From contig NZ_FOAA01000011.1 in assembly GCF_900109495.1 (NCBI RefSeq), forward strand, positions 57,036-121,035: a stretch of 64,000 bases of DNA, written 5' to 3'. Made by a program: the position numbers and the translations under genes. Positions 20,901-29,706 of this stretch are shown piece after piece (positions within the stretch are counted from its first letter, which is position 1; each line of letters opens with the position of its first letter). The notes beneath the pieces were generated by a model. It saw only the letters and a program-made list of their open reading frames with translations. It ran no database searches and was not told the DNA's origin. This DNA comes from Ectothiorhodospira marina (GTDB lineage Bacteria > Pseudomonadota > Gammaproteobacteria > Ectothiorhodospirales > Ectothiorhodospiraceae).

Positions 20901-22997
20901 TTAACCCATGGTCGAGAAGTCGTATTCCAGGTTTTCAGAGGGCGGCTGCAGGAAGTTGCCCTGGATGTAATTGATCCCCAACCCCCACAGGATGGACAGG
21001 CTGTTGGCGTCTTCCACCTGCTGGGCGAGGATCAGGCGGTTCTGTGAGTGGGCCGTGTCCGTGATCTGGCGCATGGCCTTCTGGTTCTCTTCGCTGCTGT
21101 GCAGATTCTTGGTGAATGAGGCATCCACCTTGAGGTAGTCCGCCGGGAAGTGGTTAAGCACCTGGAAGGGATTCAGGCCGTTGCCGAAATCTTCCAGAGC
21201 CAGTTGGCAGTGGACACTCTTGAGCGCTTTGGCAAATTCCTTGGCCTGTTTCAGATAGGCCACCACCGTATTCTCCTTGAGCTCAAACACCACGCATTCT
21301 GCGGGAATGCGGTATTCCTTGAGGCGCTCCATGATCCAGGGCAGCATGCCCGGATCGTGAAGTGAGCCGGCGGTGATCTTGATGAAAAAGAGGGTCTCGT
21401 GGCCGTCCTTGCGTTGTGCCGCCAAGCGCTGTACTGCATGGTTGATCACCCAGCGGTCCAGGGCCTTGGCCATGTCAGTGCGCTCGGCGCTGGGCATGAA
21501 ATGGGCAGGGCTGATGGCTTCACCATTCTCATCCAGCAGCCGCATGAACACCTCGTAACGCTCGCCGCTCTCGCCGTGCAGACTCACCACGGGCTGATAC
21601 AGAAGGTGGAGGCGGTTGTCCCGGATCGCCTCGCTGATGCGGGCGGTCCAGGTCTCGTCCAGTTGCTTTTGGGTCATCTCCCGTTCCTTGGGGCGATAGA
21701 TGACCACGTGGTGGCCGTTACCTTCCCGGGCGGCCTGCTGACAGGCCTTTTGGGCACGGGAGAGCAACTCATTCATATCGGGGGCATTTTCATCGATCTG
21801 GGCCACACCCATGGAGGCGGTGCAGGTCAGGGAGCGGCCCTCCACATCGCAGATGTGATTGGCGATGGTTTCCAGGATGCCATGGGTGAAGCGTTCCAGC
21901 GTCTCGCTTTCCCATTGCCGGGTAAGAATGGCGAAGGCCTCGCCGTCGAAGCGCGCAACGATATCATCCTCCGCACAGACTTCCTCCAGCAGCTTGCCGA
22001 TATCTCCCAGCACCAGATCACCGCCGGCCACCCCCACCGTATCGCGGATGCTGGAAAAGCGGTCGATACGAAGTTCGATCAGTGAGGCGTTGCCGTTGCC
22101 CTGGGTGGCCTTGCTAAAGGCATCCTGCAAGCGCTCCATGAAATACTGGCGATTGTACAGGCCGGTAATGAGATCTCGCTGGGCCAGGTAGTTGAGCTGC
22201 TTTTCCAGCTCCCGGGTGTTGCTGGTGCGGTTACGGATGAGGATCTGGGTGCAGGGCTCACCATCGATGGTGGCGGGGCTGAATTCCATCTGCACAGCCA
22301 GGGATTCACCGCCTGCGGTGCGGATCTGCAGATCCAGGGGCTTGGGGTCGGAGGTCTCCTGGTCCTGCCCCCGGTTGCGCTCATAGGCGCGCAGGAAGTC
22401 CTTGAGTGCCTGTTGGTTTTCCCGAGAGACCATGTCCATGAGGGGAATGCCCTCGATGTCGTCCAGGTGAGAGTAGCCGAACAACTCCAGGTAAGAGGTG
22501 TTGGCGTAGGTGTGCATGCCCTCATGGACGTAGGCAATGGCGTCACGGGAGCTGTCCAGGAGGGTCTTGCAGCGTCTTTCCGTGTCCCTGAGGCCAGACT
22601 CGTAAGTCTTCAGGCGGCGCCATTGCCGCTGGAACTCGGCGGCCCGTGTGACCACGTAACGCAGGTGGTCCAGGCGGTTTTTCTGCACCATGTCGTGGGC
22701 GCCCATTTCCATGCAGTCCACCACGTCCACATCCGGGGACGTGGCCACGGCCACGATGGGGGCATGGCGACCCATGCTCTTGTTGGCCTTCACCACCTTC
22801 GCCAGGGTCAGGCTGGGGTGGTTCAGGGTGCAGATGATCACGTCCGGGGTGTGACTGCGAAGCTTTTCGTGGAGTTCTTCCTCGTCTTCCGCGCGTTCCG
22901 GTCTGACCGCAAATCCGGCGGACTTGAGGGTGCTGACCATCATCTCGGCGTCGTTGAGATCATCATCGATGATCAGAAGGCGGATGATATTTTCCAT
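20901..22997 (-). CDS. FimX-like REC-PAS-GGDEF-EAL c-di-GMP receptor
   Basis: A 698-residue protein from the ATG at 22997 (MENIIRLLIIDDD); a longer start at 23027 has no ribosome site. Domains: receiver (about 5-125), PAS (about 150-260), GGDEF (about 275-430), EAL (about 445-695). All are degenerate: the receiver lacks the phospho-acceptor Asp (PDVIICTLN), GGDEF reads FDGEAF, EAL reads EVF, and DDFG is EDFG. This is the pattern of P. aeruginosa FimX, which binds c-di-GMP through a dead EAL domain and drives type IV pilus assembly at the pole. The end INYIQGNFLQPPSENLEYDF also recalls FimX. Assignment by layout and motifs, not by alignment. Confidence 0.85.
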   Translation of the reverse strand: MENIIRLLIIDDDLNDAEMMVSTLKSAGFAVRPERAEDEEELHEKLRSHTPDVIICTLNHPSLTLAKVVKANKSMGRHAPIVAVATSPDVDVVDCMEMGAHDMVQKNRLDHLRYVVTRAAEFQRQWRRLKTYESGLRDTERRCKTLLDSSRDAIAYVHEGMHTYANTSYLELFGYSHLDDIEGIPLMDMVSRENQQALKDFLRAYERNRGQDQETSDPKPLDLQIRTAGGESLAVQMEFSPATIDGEPCTQILIRNRTSNTRELEKQLNYLAQRDLITGLYNRQYFMERLQDAFSKATQGNGNASLIELRIDRFSSIRDTVGVAGGDLVLGDIGKLLEEVCAEDDIVARFDGEAFAILTRQWESETLERFTHGILETIANHICDVEGRSLTCTASMGVAQIDENAPDMNELLSRAQKACQQAAREGNGHHVVIYRPKEREMTQKQLDETWTARISEAIRDNRLHLLYQPVVSLHGESGERYEVFMRLLDENGEAISPAHFMPSAERTDMAKALDRWVINHAVQRLAAQRKDGHETLFFIKITAGSLHDPGMLPWIMERLKEYRIPAECVVFELKENTVVAYLKQAKEFAKALKSVHCQLALEDFGNGLNPFQVLNHFPADYLKVDASFTKNLHSSEENQKAMRQITDTAHSQNRLILAQQVEDANSLSILWGLGINYIQGNFLQPPSENLEYDFSTMG

Positions 22998-23064
22998 GCG
23001 ATCCGGGCCTGCTCGGGCGGGAAACATGATCGACGGTTACGCCGATCCCCCATGTTGTCCGGCG

Positions 23065-23070
23065 ATTATA
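23065..23070 (-). promoter_or_regulatory. Candidate -10 box upstream of the FimX-like gene
   Basis: A perfect TATAAT on the minus strand, about 68 bp before the ATG at 22997. A convincing -35 at the right distance is lacking (the nearest is GGTGAC at 17 bp), so this is only a candidate. Confidence 0.35.
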
Positions 23071-23112
23071 CAGACAATGCCTGAGCGGTCACCAACGAGC
23101 GGGCTGGATACG

Positions 23113-24930
23113 CTAGAGGATGTCTGGCCAGAGTGCCTCTTCCCGGTCTGTCGTTTCGCGGTCAGCGTCCCCTCTGGACGGTGCCGGGAGGAATTGGAAT
23201 TGAGTGAACAGACTGGACTGGGTTTCGATGGCAGAGAGGGTGATCTCACGGGTGCGGCCTGCCAGGGTGACGGACACCCGTTCGTTCGTCTCGAACAGGC
23301 CAGCCCGGCAGATCAGGGTGGCACGTTGTTCCAGTACCTTGACCCGCGGCAGCAGCAGGCTCGGGACAGGGCGCCCCAGGGGGCGACCATGCCGCATCGG
23401 GCTGATCTCTGCCGGCATGGCCTTGGGAGCCAGCATCTTGACGCCCACTTCCAGGCTGGAATCGCTGTGATTGCGTATCCAGCGGACCATGCCGGGGCGC
23501 CACTGTCCGCGTCCCGAGGTGGAGTCCCGCAGGGCGATGAGCTCACCTACCTGCACGCGCACGCTCATGTCGCCCCGCCAGCCCAGCCGGAAGCCACCGG
23601 CGCTGGCGTCGAGGACCTCCCAGGGACTGGGTGTGGGGTTGTTCTCCTGGGTGGGCGGCGGCGCTGAATGGTCTGCCGTGGTGCGGTCAGTCACCAGATT
23701 GCCTTTGGCAATGGCGTCCCAGACGCTGGAACTCACATCCTGGGGCAGGTCTGCCAGGTAGCGCACGGTAATGCCCTCGCCCTGGTCGCGTGGGTTGTCA
23801 GACATCCTTTCCAGGGACAGTTCCTCAAAGGCCATGTCCCGCTCTTGCTCCTGCCCGAGTGGACGGAGTTCAGGGTTCACGGCCTCGCGGATCACGGAGT
23901 GGATGGCATTGATGCCCAGCATGACGTCAATGTGGCCATCGCGTGACATGCGGCTGAAGCGACGTCGGGCGCTGTTGGTCCACGCCTGAAGGACGCGGGC
24001 TGCGGTGTCTGCGTGGAGCGGGCCGAGGGTATCCTGACTGTTGCTGCGCATCCCTTCCCGTATCTGACGGATCAACGGGAGCAGGTTGAGGTAACGCACG
24101 GTTTCATGCCGGCTGGCCTCGGACTCATGAATATGGGCCGGTGGCTCATCAGCGCCTGGGGCCACCACGTAGAGGTAGCCGGCATTGTCCGCCACCGGGG
24201 ATGCGGTGATGGCACAGGCATCAGCGGCTTTCTCCAGGTAGCGGGCCACGGCGTCGGCATCTCCCTGATGCAGGGTGAGCGGTTCCGCCAGGCTGTAGAG
24301 GCTCATCTGCTTGTAGGTTTGCGCCACCGTGCAACGCCGCTGAACATCCAGATGGGGATCCTTGATTTCCTGGGTGGCGAGTTGTTTTTGTTCAGCCAGG
24401 TGGTAGAGCCAGTGGGCCTGTTCCCACAACCCCTCGGGCGTGGGTTGGTACAGACGCCCGGCGTGAAAGTGGCTTTCCGCCAGGGCGCGCATGGCCCGAT
24501 GAATGGCCAGGGCCAGGTGGCGCGGGGCCAGAGCATTCGTGCCGGAACTGCCCGCCTGTACCACCTTGAGGTAGCCGGTGGCGACCTCGTGAAGAAGGTC
24601 GGTGTTGATGTTCGCAATGCGCTGGCTGCGGGCGGGTAGCGGCAGGGCGCGACTGATGAAGTGTCGGGCCAGCTGATCACCGATCAGTTTACGGGTCGGG
24701 CGCAGCAGTTCGAGGATTTCCAGGCGGTCGTAGGGGGAGACCTGCGACTGGTTGAATGCCGTCAGGCCCTGGTAAAACAGTCGGGTGGTTTCGCCGGTGT
24801 TGGCCAGGGGCAGGCTCTTGAGCCAGCGCTTGACCTTGCGTGGCTGCGTGGGGAATGGCTCGGTGTCCAGGTGCATTGATGGGGTCCCGACCAGCATGGC
24901 GGCGTGCTCCAGCGTGTCTCTTGAGTGCAT
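23113..24930 (-). CDS. PilZ-like c-di-GMP-linked protein beside the FimX-like gene
   Basis: A 605-residue cytoplasmic protein without clear membrane segments. About 400 residues are helical and unrecognised. The C-terminal third resembles a PilZ domain: VLDASAGGFRLGW matches DxSxxG, followed by beta strands with GMVRWIRNHSDSSLEVGVKML. In P. aeruginosa the gene next to fimX encodes FimW, a polar c-di-GMP-binding protein; from memory this could be its counterpart, but I cannot confirm it. The start at 24930 lacks a ribosome site; the in-frame ATG at 24897, behind TGGAG, is a good alternative. It lies 115 bp upstream of the FimX-like gene on the same strand. Confidence 0.75.
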   Translation of the reverse strand: MHSRDTLEHAAMLVGTPSMHLDTEPFPTQPRKVKRWLKSLPLANTGETTRLFYQGLTAFNQSQVSPYDRLEILELLRPTRKLIGDQLARHFISRALPLPARSQRIANINTDLLHEVATGYLKVVQAGSSGTNALAPRHLALAIHRAMRALAESHFHAGRLYQPTPEGLWEQAHWLYHLAEQKQLATQEIKDPHLDVQRRCTVAQTYKQMSLYSLAEPLTLHQGDADAVARYLEKAADACAITASPVADNAGYLYVVAPGADEPPAHIHESEASRHETVRYLNLLPLIRQIREGMRSNSQDTLGPLHADTAARVLQAWTNSARRRFSRMSRDGHIDVMLGINAIHSVIREAVNPELRPLGQEQERDMAFEELSLERMSDNPRDQGEGITVRYLADLPQDVSSSVWDAIAKGNLVTDRTTADHSAPPPTQENNPTPSPWEVLDASAGGFRLGWRGDMSVRVQVGELIALRDSTSGRGQWRPGMVRWIRNHSDSSLEVGVKMLAPKAMPAEISPMRHGRPLGRPVPSLLLPRVKVLEQRATLICRAGLFETNERVSVTLAGRTREITLSAIETQSSLFTQFQFLPAPSRGDADRETTDREEALWPDIL

Positions 24931-24947
24931 ACAGAGACATTAAAAAG

Positions 24948-24963
24948 TGTGACGTAGTTCACT
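24948..24963. promoter_or_regulatory. CRP/Vfr-like palindrome
   Basis: TGTGACGTAGTTCACT matches TGTGA-N6-TCACA at 9 of 10 fixed positions. It lies just downstream of the predicted -10 box for the PilZ-like gene, over the expected start of transcription, a position that would favour repression. Not tested beyond the pattern. Confidence 0.4.
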
Positions 24964-24966
24964 TAT

Positions 24967-24995
24967 TTTATAGCGCACGTCGAGAATATTTACAA
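24967..24995 (-). promoter_or_regulatory. Predicted sigma70 promoter of the PilZ-like gene
   Basis: On the minus strand, TTGTAA and TATAAA are separated by exactly 17 bp in an AT-rich stretch that stands out from the GC-rich surroundings. The start of transcription would be near 24960, about 30 bases before the 24930 start codon. Confidence 0.55.
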
Positions 24996-25040
24996 ATAAG
25001 TGTGTGGGGTAGGGTTCGTATGGGGGGGATATGAGTGGGA

Positions 25041-26048
25041 TCAGATCACCGGGGACTTTCCGGCGGCCCCAGGGATTTCCCGGACCAGCCGGGGTAGCAG
25101 GTAGCCGGGCTGATCGGCCGCCAATGCCTGCATGAGTTCAACGGCAACGACATCTTCCACCGCGAAATGCGTGGCCCCGCACACCGGGTCCAGCAGGTGC
25201 AGGTAATAAGGCTGCACGCCCGAGTCGAACAGGGCCTCGCCAAGATCACGCAGGGCAGCGACGTTGTCATTGACGCCACGCAAGAGAACGGCCTGATTGA
25301 AAATTCGCACACCGGCCTGAGCCAGGGCCGCGAAGGCGTTACGGGTGGACGGATCGAGTTCCTGGGCGTGGTTGGCGTGGATCACCATCACCACTCGCAG
25401 ACGGGTATCAGCAATCCATTGAATGAGATCCGCGCCAATGCGTTCGGGAAGGATCACCGGTAGCCGGGTGTGCAGCCGCAGGGTGCGCAGGTGGTTGATT
25501 CGGGCAAGATCCCTTGCCATGGCCGCCAGTTCCCCGTCGGTCAGCATCAGCGGGTCGCCGCCGCTGAGAATGACCTCATGGATGTCCGGCCGCGCGCGCA
25601 GCCAGGCCAGTGTGTGTGGCCAGTGGTTGCGCCCGGCCGAGGCCTGCCCATAGGGGTAATGGCGGCGAAAGCAGTAACGGCAGTGAATGGCGCAGGCCCC
25701 GGTGGCGATCAGCAAGGCCCGGCCCGCGTATTTCTGGATGACGCCCGGGGCGGCCATGGCATCAAGGTCCCCCACCGGGTCTTTCACGAATCCGGGCGCT
25801 TGCTGAAGCTCGTTTCCCATGGGCAATACCTGGCGCAGCAGGGGGTCGTTCGGGTTGCCCGACTGCATGCGGGCCACGTAGCTCTCCGGCACCTTCAGGC
25901 GAAACTGCTGCGCCGCCATCCGGGCCGTGGGCAGCAATCCTGCATCCAGGTCCAGGCGTCGGATCAAAACCTCGGGATCGGTGATGGCTTGGGCCAGTGC
26001 CGTCTGCCAGGCGCAAGCCTGACGGTCGGCAGTCAATCGCGTTATCAT
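25041..26048 (-). CDS. epmB: EF-P (R)-beta-lysine synthase EpmB (lysine 2,3-aminomutase type)
   Basis: A 335-residue radical SAM enzyme that turns (S)-alpha-lysine into (R)-beta-lysine for EF-P modification. The 4Fe-4S motif is [13 protein letters not shown] (Cys119, 123, 126 from this start); SGGDPLML, the [12 protein letters not shown] stretch and the [12 protein letters not shown] region are typical of the aminomutase family. I take the ATG at 26048 ([10 protein letters not shown]), which best matches the length of E. coli EpmB (342); a longer start at 26090 is possible and neither has a strong ribosome site. The gene is divergent from efp. Confidence 0.93.
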   Translation of the reverse strand: MITRLTADRQACAWQTALAQAITDPEVLIRRLDLDAGLLPTARMAAQQFRLKVPESYVARMQSGNPNDPLLRQVLPMGNELQQAPGFVKDPVGDLDAMAAPGVIQKYAGRALLIATGACAIHCRYCFRRHYPYGQASAGRNHWPHTLAWLRARPDIHEVILSGGDPLMLTDGELAAMARDLARINHLRTLRLHTRLPVILPERIGADLIQWIADTRLRVVMVIHANHAQELDPSTRNAFAALAQAGVRIFNQAVLLRGVNDNVAALRDLGEALFDSGVQPYYLHLLDPVCGATHFAVEDVVAVELMQALAADQPGYLLPRLVREIPGAAGKSPVI

Positions 26049-26202
26049 TGGCGGCTTTACCCAGAGGGCGGACACGGGACAGTCGGTCATTTTGCCGCGT
26101 TTCCCGGGCCCGGTGCCAGTTTCGCCCCGGATGCGTCCGGCATCCACGGTTTTCCCTTACCCCAATGCGAGCCCGAGGGGCTCGACCCGGAGAGCTTCGA
26201 GT

Positions 26203-26766
26203 ATGGCAACCTACAGCACCAATGAATTCAAGAGCGGGCTCAAGATCCTGATGGACGGCGACCCCTGTACCATCGTGGAGAACGAGTTCGTCAAGCCTGG
26301 CAAGGGGCAGGCCTTCAGCCGCGTAAAGATCCGCAATCTCAAGACCGGCCGGGTACTGGACAAGACCTTCAAGTCCGGCGAGTCGGTGGAAGCCGCCGAC
26401 GTCATGGACACGGAGATGCAGTACCTCTATAACGATGGCGAGTTCTGGCATTTCATGGTGCCCGATAACTTCGAGCAGTACGCTGCCGGGGAGACCGCCG
26501 TGGCGGATGCCATGAAGTGGCTCAAGGAACAGGACACCTGTGTGGTGACCCTGTGGAACAATTCCCCGTTGTCGGTGGCGCCGCCCAACTTCGTGGAACT
26601 CACCATTACCCAGTGCGACCCGGGCATCCGCGGCGATACCGCCACCGGCGGCACCAAGCCGGCCACCCTGGAGACCGGCGCGGTGGTCAAGGTGCCTTTG
26701 TTCGTCAACGAGGGCGATGTGATCCGCGTGGATACCCGTAGCGGCGAGTACGTGTCGCGGGCATGA
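26203..26766 (+). CDS. efp: Elongation factor P
   Basis: A 187-residue three-domain protein that rescues ribosomes stalled at polyproline. The start [15 protein letters not shown] at the ATG 26203 is behind GGAG and matches E. coli EF-P; a longer frame back to 26092 is not needed. The tip lysine to be beta-lysylated is Lys34 in VKPGKGQA. The C-terminus has the [24 protein letters not shown] signature in domain III. The stop overlaps epmA by ATGA, and epmB is divergent upstream, so the protein and both modifying enzymes are grouped. Confidence 0.97.
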   Translation: MATYSTNEFKSGLKILMDGDPCTIVENEFVKPGKGQAFSRVKIRNLKTGRVLDKTFKSGESVEAADVMDTEMQYLYNDGEFWHFMVPDNFEQYAAGETAVADAMKWLKEQDTCVVTLWNNSPLSVAPPNFVELTITQCDPGIRGDTATGGTKPATLETGAVVKVPLFVNEGDVIRVDTRSGEYVSRA

Positions 26767-27713
26767 CCTGGGCGCCGGCTGCCGCGCTGGAGCGGTTACG
26801 CCAACGGGCACGCCTGCTGGCAGACATCCGCGCCTTCTTCGCCTGCCGTGGGGTGCTGGAGGTGGAAACCCCGTACCTGTCCACCGCCGGCGCCACCGAC
26901 CCTGCCATCCAGAGCCTCTCGGTACCTATGGGGGGCGGCCGGCGCTGGCTCCATAGCTCTCCCGAATTTCCCATGAAACGGCTGCTGGCGGCGGGAAGCG
27001 GGGATATCTACCAGATCGCCCGTGTGTTCCGGGGGGAGGAGGCAGGGCGCCGTCACAACCCGGAATTCACCCTGTTGGAGTGGTACCGGGTGGGCTTTGA
27101 CCATCATGCGCTGATGGCCGAGGTGGAAGCCCTGATCCGCCAGGTGGCCGGCGACCGGCTCGCGGCCCCCGCGCAGGTGCTGACCTACCGCGAGGCCATG
27201 CTCCGCCACGCTGGCGTGGATCCGTTCCAGGCGGGGGAGATGGAATTATCCCGCCGCGCCCGGTCCCTGGGGCTGGATGTGCAGGGCAGCCTGGATCGGG
27301 ATGGCTGGCTGGATCTGCTGATGTCCATGGTGGTCTGTGAGGCCTTTCCGGCGAACACCCTGACCCTTGTTCACGACTATCCGGCCAGTCAGGCGGCCCT
27401 GGCGCGGGTGCGCCCCGGAGAGCCCCCCTTGGCCGAGCGTTTTGAGGTGTATTGGGGGGCCATGGAGCTGGCCAACGGCTTTCACGAACTGGGGGATGCG
27501 GCGGAGCAGCGTCGCCGTTTCCAGGCGGATCGGGACCGTCGGGCGCAGCAGGGCCTGTCACCGGTGCCGCTGGATGAGCGGCTGATCGAGGCCCTGGAGG
27601 CCGGTTTGCCGGACTGTGCCGGTGTGGCCCTGGGGGTGGATCGTCTGGCGATGTGTCTGTTTGGCGTGGAGACTCTCCGCGATGTGCTCGCCTTCGATTG
27701 GGAGCGGGCCTAG
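26763..27713 (+). CDS. epmA: EF-P lysine ligase EpmA (GenX/PoxA/YjeA)
   Basis: A 316-residue class II lysyl-tRNA-synthetase paralogue without an anticodon domain, which attaches beta-lysine to Lys34 of EF-P. Class II motif 2 is visible in [23 protein letters not shown] and motif 3 in [15 protein letters not shown]; the N-terminus [29 protein letters not shown] is standard. The length is close to E. coli EpmA (325). The start overlaps the efp stop by ATGA. Its own TAG stop is part of a CTAG palindrome shared with the convergent psd stop. Confidence 0.96.
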   Translation: MTWAPAAALERLRQRARLLADIRAFFACRGVLEVETPYLSTAGATDPAIQSLSVPMGGGRRWLHSSPEFPMKRLLAAGSGDIYQIARVFRGEEAGRRHNPEFTLLEWYRVGFDHHALMAEVEALIRQVAGDRLAAPAQVLTYREAMLRHAGVDPFQAGEMELSRRARSLGLDVQGSLDRDGWLDLLMSMVVCEAFPANTLTLVHDYPASQAALARVRPGEPPLAERFEVYWGAMELANGFHELGDAAEQRRRFQADRDRRAQQGLSPVPLDERLIEALEAGLPDCAGVALGVDRLAMCLFGVETLRDVLAFDWERA

Positions 27714-28603
27714 GGATTCGAGCGCATGCCCACTGGCTTCATCCAGCCCAGGGCCTCACCCATCTTCAGCTTGCGTCCACCGGTCAGTTCATCAGACCAC
27801 TCGACGGCGCCCTCCGGCAGCAGCAGGATGACCGTTGAGCCCAGGTTGAAACGGCCCATCTCATCGCCCCGGGACAGACTCACCGTTTCGGATCGGTGGT
27901 CCTTCACTTCCAGCTTCCGTGGTAGGCGGGGCGTGACCTCACCGGACCAGACAGTCTCGATGGAGGCCACATTGATGGCCCCCACCAGCACCATGGCCAA
28001 GGGGCCCATGTCGGTGTCGAAGAGGCAGACCAGGCGCTCGTTGCGGGCGAACAGCCGCGGAATGGTGCGGGTGGTGAAGGGGGCCACCGAGAACAGCCGG
28101 CCGGGCACGTAGACGGTTTCCCGAAGCACGCCATCCCAGGGCATGTGTACCCGGTGATAGTCGCTGGGGGACAGGTACTGGGTGATGAAATTCCCATTCA
28201 TGAACGGCGCCGCTCGCTCCGGGCAGCCTCCCAGGAGTTCCTGAGCCGAATAGTCATGTCCCTTGGCCTGGATCATGCGCCCGTCGCGCAGGCGGCCAAA
28301 CTGGCTGACACGGCTATCCGCAGGGCTGAGCAGGGCATCCGGATGCGTGTCCAGGGGGCGGGCGTCAGGATGCAGGGCCCGGGTGAACAGGGCATTGAAA
28401 CTGGCGTAGTGGGCGGGCTCCGGATCCAGGGCCTCGGCCATGTTGAGCCCGTATTGACGAATGAACCAGCGTGCCACCGGGTCCTTCAGGCGGGTCTCCC
28501 AGCGTGATAATCGGTACACCCCCCGCGAGAGGGCGTGGTGGGGCAGCAGATACAGGGGCAGGGCCTTGAGCCAGTCCTGCCAGTTGGCCTCTTGATCGCT
28601 CAT
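27710..28603 (-). CDS. psd: Phosphatidylserine decarboxylase proenzyme
   Basis: A 297-residue membrane-associated enzyme that makes phosphatidylethanolamine. The precursor cuts itself at the LGST motif (FNLGSTVILL, about residue 258), where the serine becomes the pyruvoyl group. SPSDYHRVHMPWDG and VGAINVASIETVW are family signatures. The start is the ATG at 28603 behind GGGAGT-like sequence; the longer frame back to 28807 runs through prmB and is rejected. It is divergent from prmB by 33 bp and overlaps epmA by 4 bp at its 3' end. Confidence 0.95.
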   Translation of the reverse strand: MSDQEANWQDWLKALPLYLLPHHALSRGVYRLSRWETRLKDPVARWFIRQYGLNMAEALDPEPAHYASFNALFTRALHPDARPLDTHPDALLSPADSRVSQFGRLRDGRMIQAKGHDYSAQELLGGCPERAAPFMNGNFITQYLSPSDYHRVHMPWDGVLRETVYVPGRLFSVAPFTTRTIPRLFARNERLVCLFDTDMGPLAMVLVGAINVASIETVWSGEVTPRLPRKLEVKDHRSETVSLSRGDEMGRFNLGSTVILLLPEGAVEWSDELTGGRKLKMGEALGWMKPVGMRSNP

Positions 28604-28636
28604 GGGAGTATTATCCCACAGCCCTCCATCACCCGC

Positions 28637-29545
28637 ATGAATCTCATGGACATCTCCTTTGACACCGACGACCTGGTCACGGTGCGTGATTACATCCGCT
28701 TCGGCATGAGCCGGTTCACGGCCGCCGGTCTCACCTTCGGTCATGGCACCGACAATGCCCTGGACGAGGCCGCCTGGCTGGTCTTCCACGCCCTGCATCT
28801 CCCCCATGACCTCTCGGGTGCCTGGCTGGATTGTCGCCTTACCCGGGAGGAACGTCGTCAGGTGGCAGCTCTGTTACACCAGCGGGTGGAGACCCGCAAG
28901 CCGGCTGCCTACCTCACCGGCCGGGCCTTTTTCATGGGGATGGAATTCAAGGTGGACGAGCGGGTGCTGGTACCGCGTTCGCCCCTGGCAGAGCTGATCG
29001 GTCAGGGGTTTGCGCCCTGGGTCGACCCCGGCCGGGCGGGGCGGGTGCTGGACCTGTGCACCGGCAGCGGCTGCATTGGCATCGCCTGCGCCCATGTGTT
29101 CCCGGATGCCCGGGTGGATCTGAGTGATGTGTCCCCGGATGCCCTGGCCGTGGCCCGGGAGAATATCCGGCTGCATGGGCTCGAGGATCGCGTGGAGGCC
29201 CTGGAGTCGGACCTGATGGCGGGGCTTGGGTCGCGGTGTTACGACATCATCGTGAGTAATCCGCCCTATGTGGACGCTGCTGACATGGCGGCGCTGACCC
29301 CGGAATTTCGCCATGAACCGGAACTGGGACTTTCGTCCGGTCCCGATGGCCTGGAAGCCACGCTGCGTATCCTGAAAGACGCCGGTCGGCACCTGAATGC
29401 CGGTGGCATCCTGGTGGTGGAGGTGGGGAATAGCGCCCCGGCCCTGGAGGCCCGCCTGCCGGATGTGCCGTTCACCTGGCTGGAGTTCGAGCACGGGGGG
29501 CAGGGGGTCTTCCTGCTCACTGCCGAGCAGGTGCAGTCGCTCTGA
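28637..29545 (+). CDS. prmB: Ribosomal protein uL3 glutamine methyltransferase PrmB
   Basis: A 302-residue SAM-dependent enzyme that methylates a glutamine of ribosomal protein L3. The N-terminal helical domain is followed by the Rossmann fold with VLDLCTGSGCIGIA, the second motif VDLSDVSPDALAVARENI and the catalytic SNPPYVDAADM. NPPY is shared with PrmC/HemK; the RDYIRFGMSRF start and the REPELG-like stretch favour PrmB. The start may be ATG 28637 or ATG 28646; neither has a clear ribosome site. In E. coli prmB precedes aroC; here hemN lies in between. Confidence 0.92.
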   Translation: MNLMDISFDTDDLVTVRDYIRFGMSRFTAAGLTFGHGTDNALDEAAWLVFHALHLPHDLSGAWLDCRLTREERRQVAALLHQRVETRKPAAYLTGRAFFMGMEFKVDERVLVPRSPLAELIGQGFAPWVDPGRAGRVLDLCTGSGCIGIACAHVFPDARVDLSDVSPDALAVARENIRLHGLEDRVEALESDLMAGLGSRCYDIIVSNPPYVDAADMAALTPEFRHEPELGLSSGPDGLEATLRILKDAGRHLNAGGILVVEVGNSAPALEARLPDVPFTWLEFEHGGQGVFLLTAEQVQSL

Positions 29546-29706
29546 GGTGAGGCCTGTCCGGCGGGGTGCACCAGTGGATCCCGCATGGCTCCCACATGGC
29601 ACAAGTCACGCAAATGACCGGTTGGGCGTGCCAATCGAGTTCGGCATGTTTATGATGAACGGTTACAATACATGATCAACACTCTATCCCCGGGTACCTA
29701 GCCGCC

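Noticed and set aside
29655..29690. FNR-type site upstream of hemN (ATCAA near 29675)
   Set aside because: Only one half-site is present; the other half has no match to TTGAT at the right spacing.
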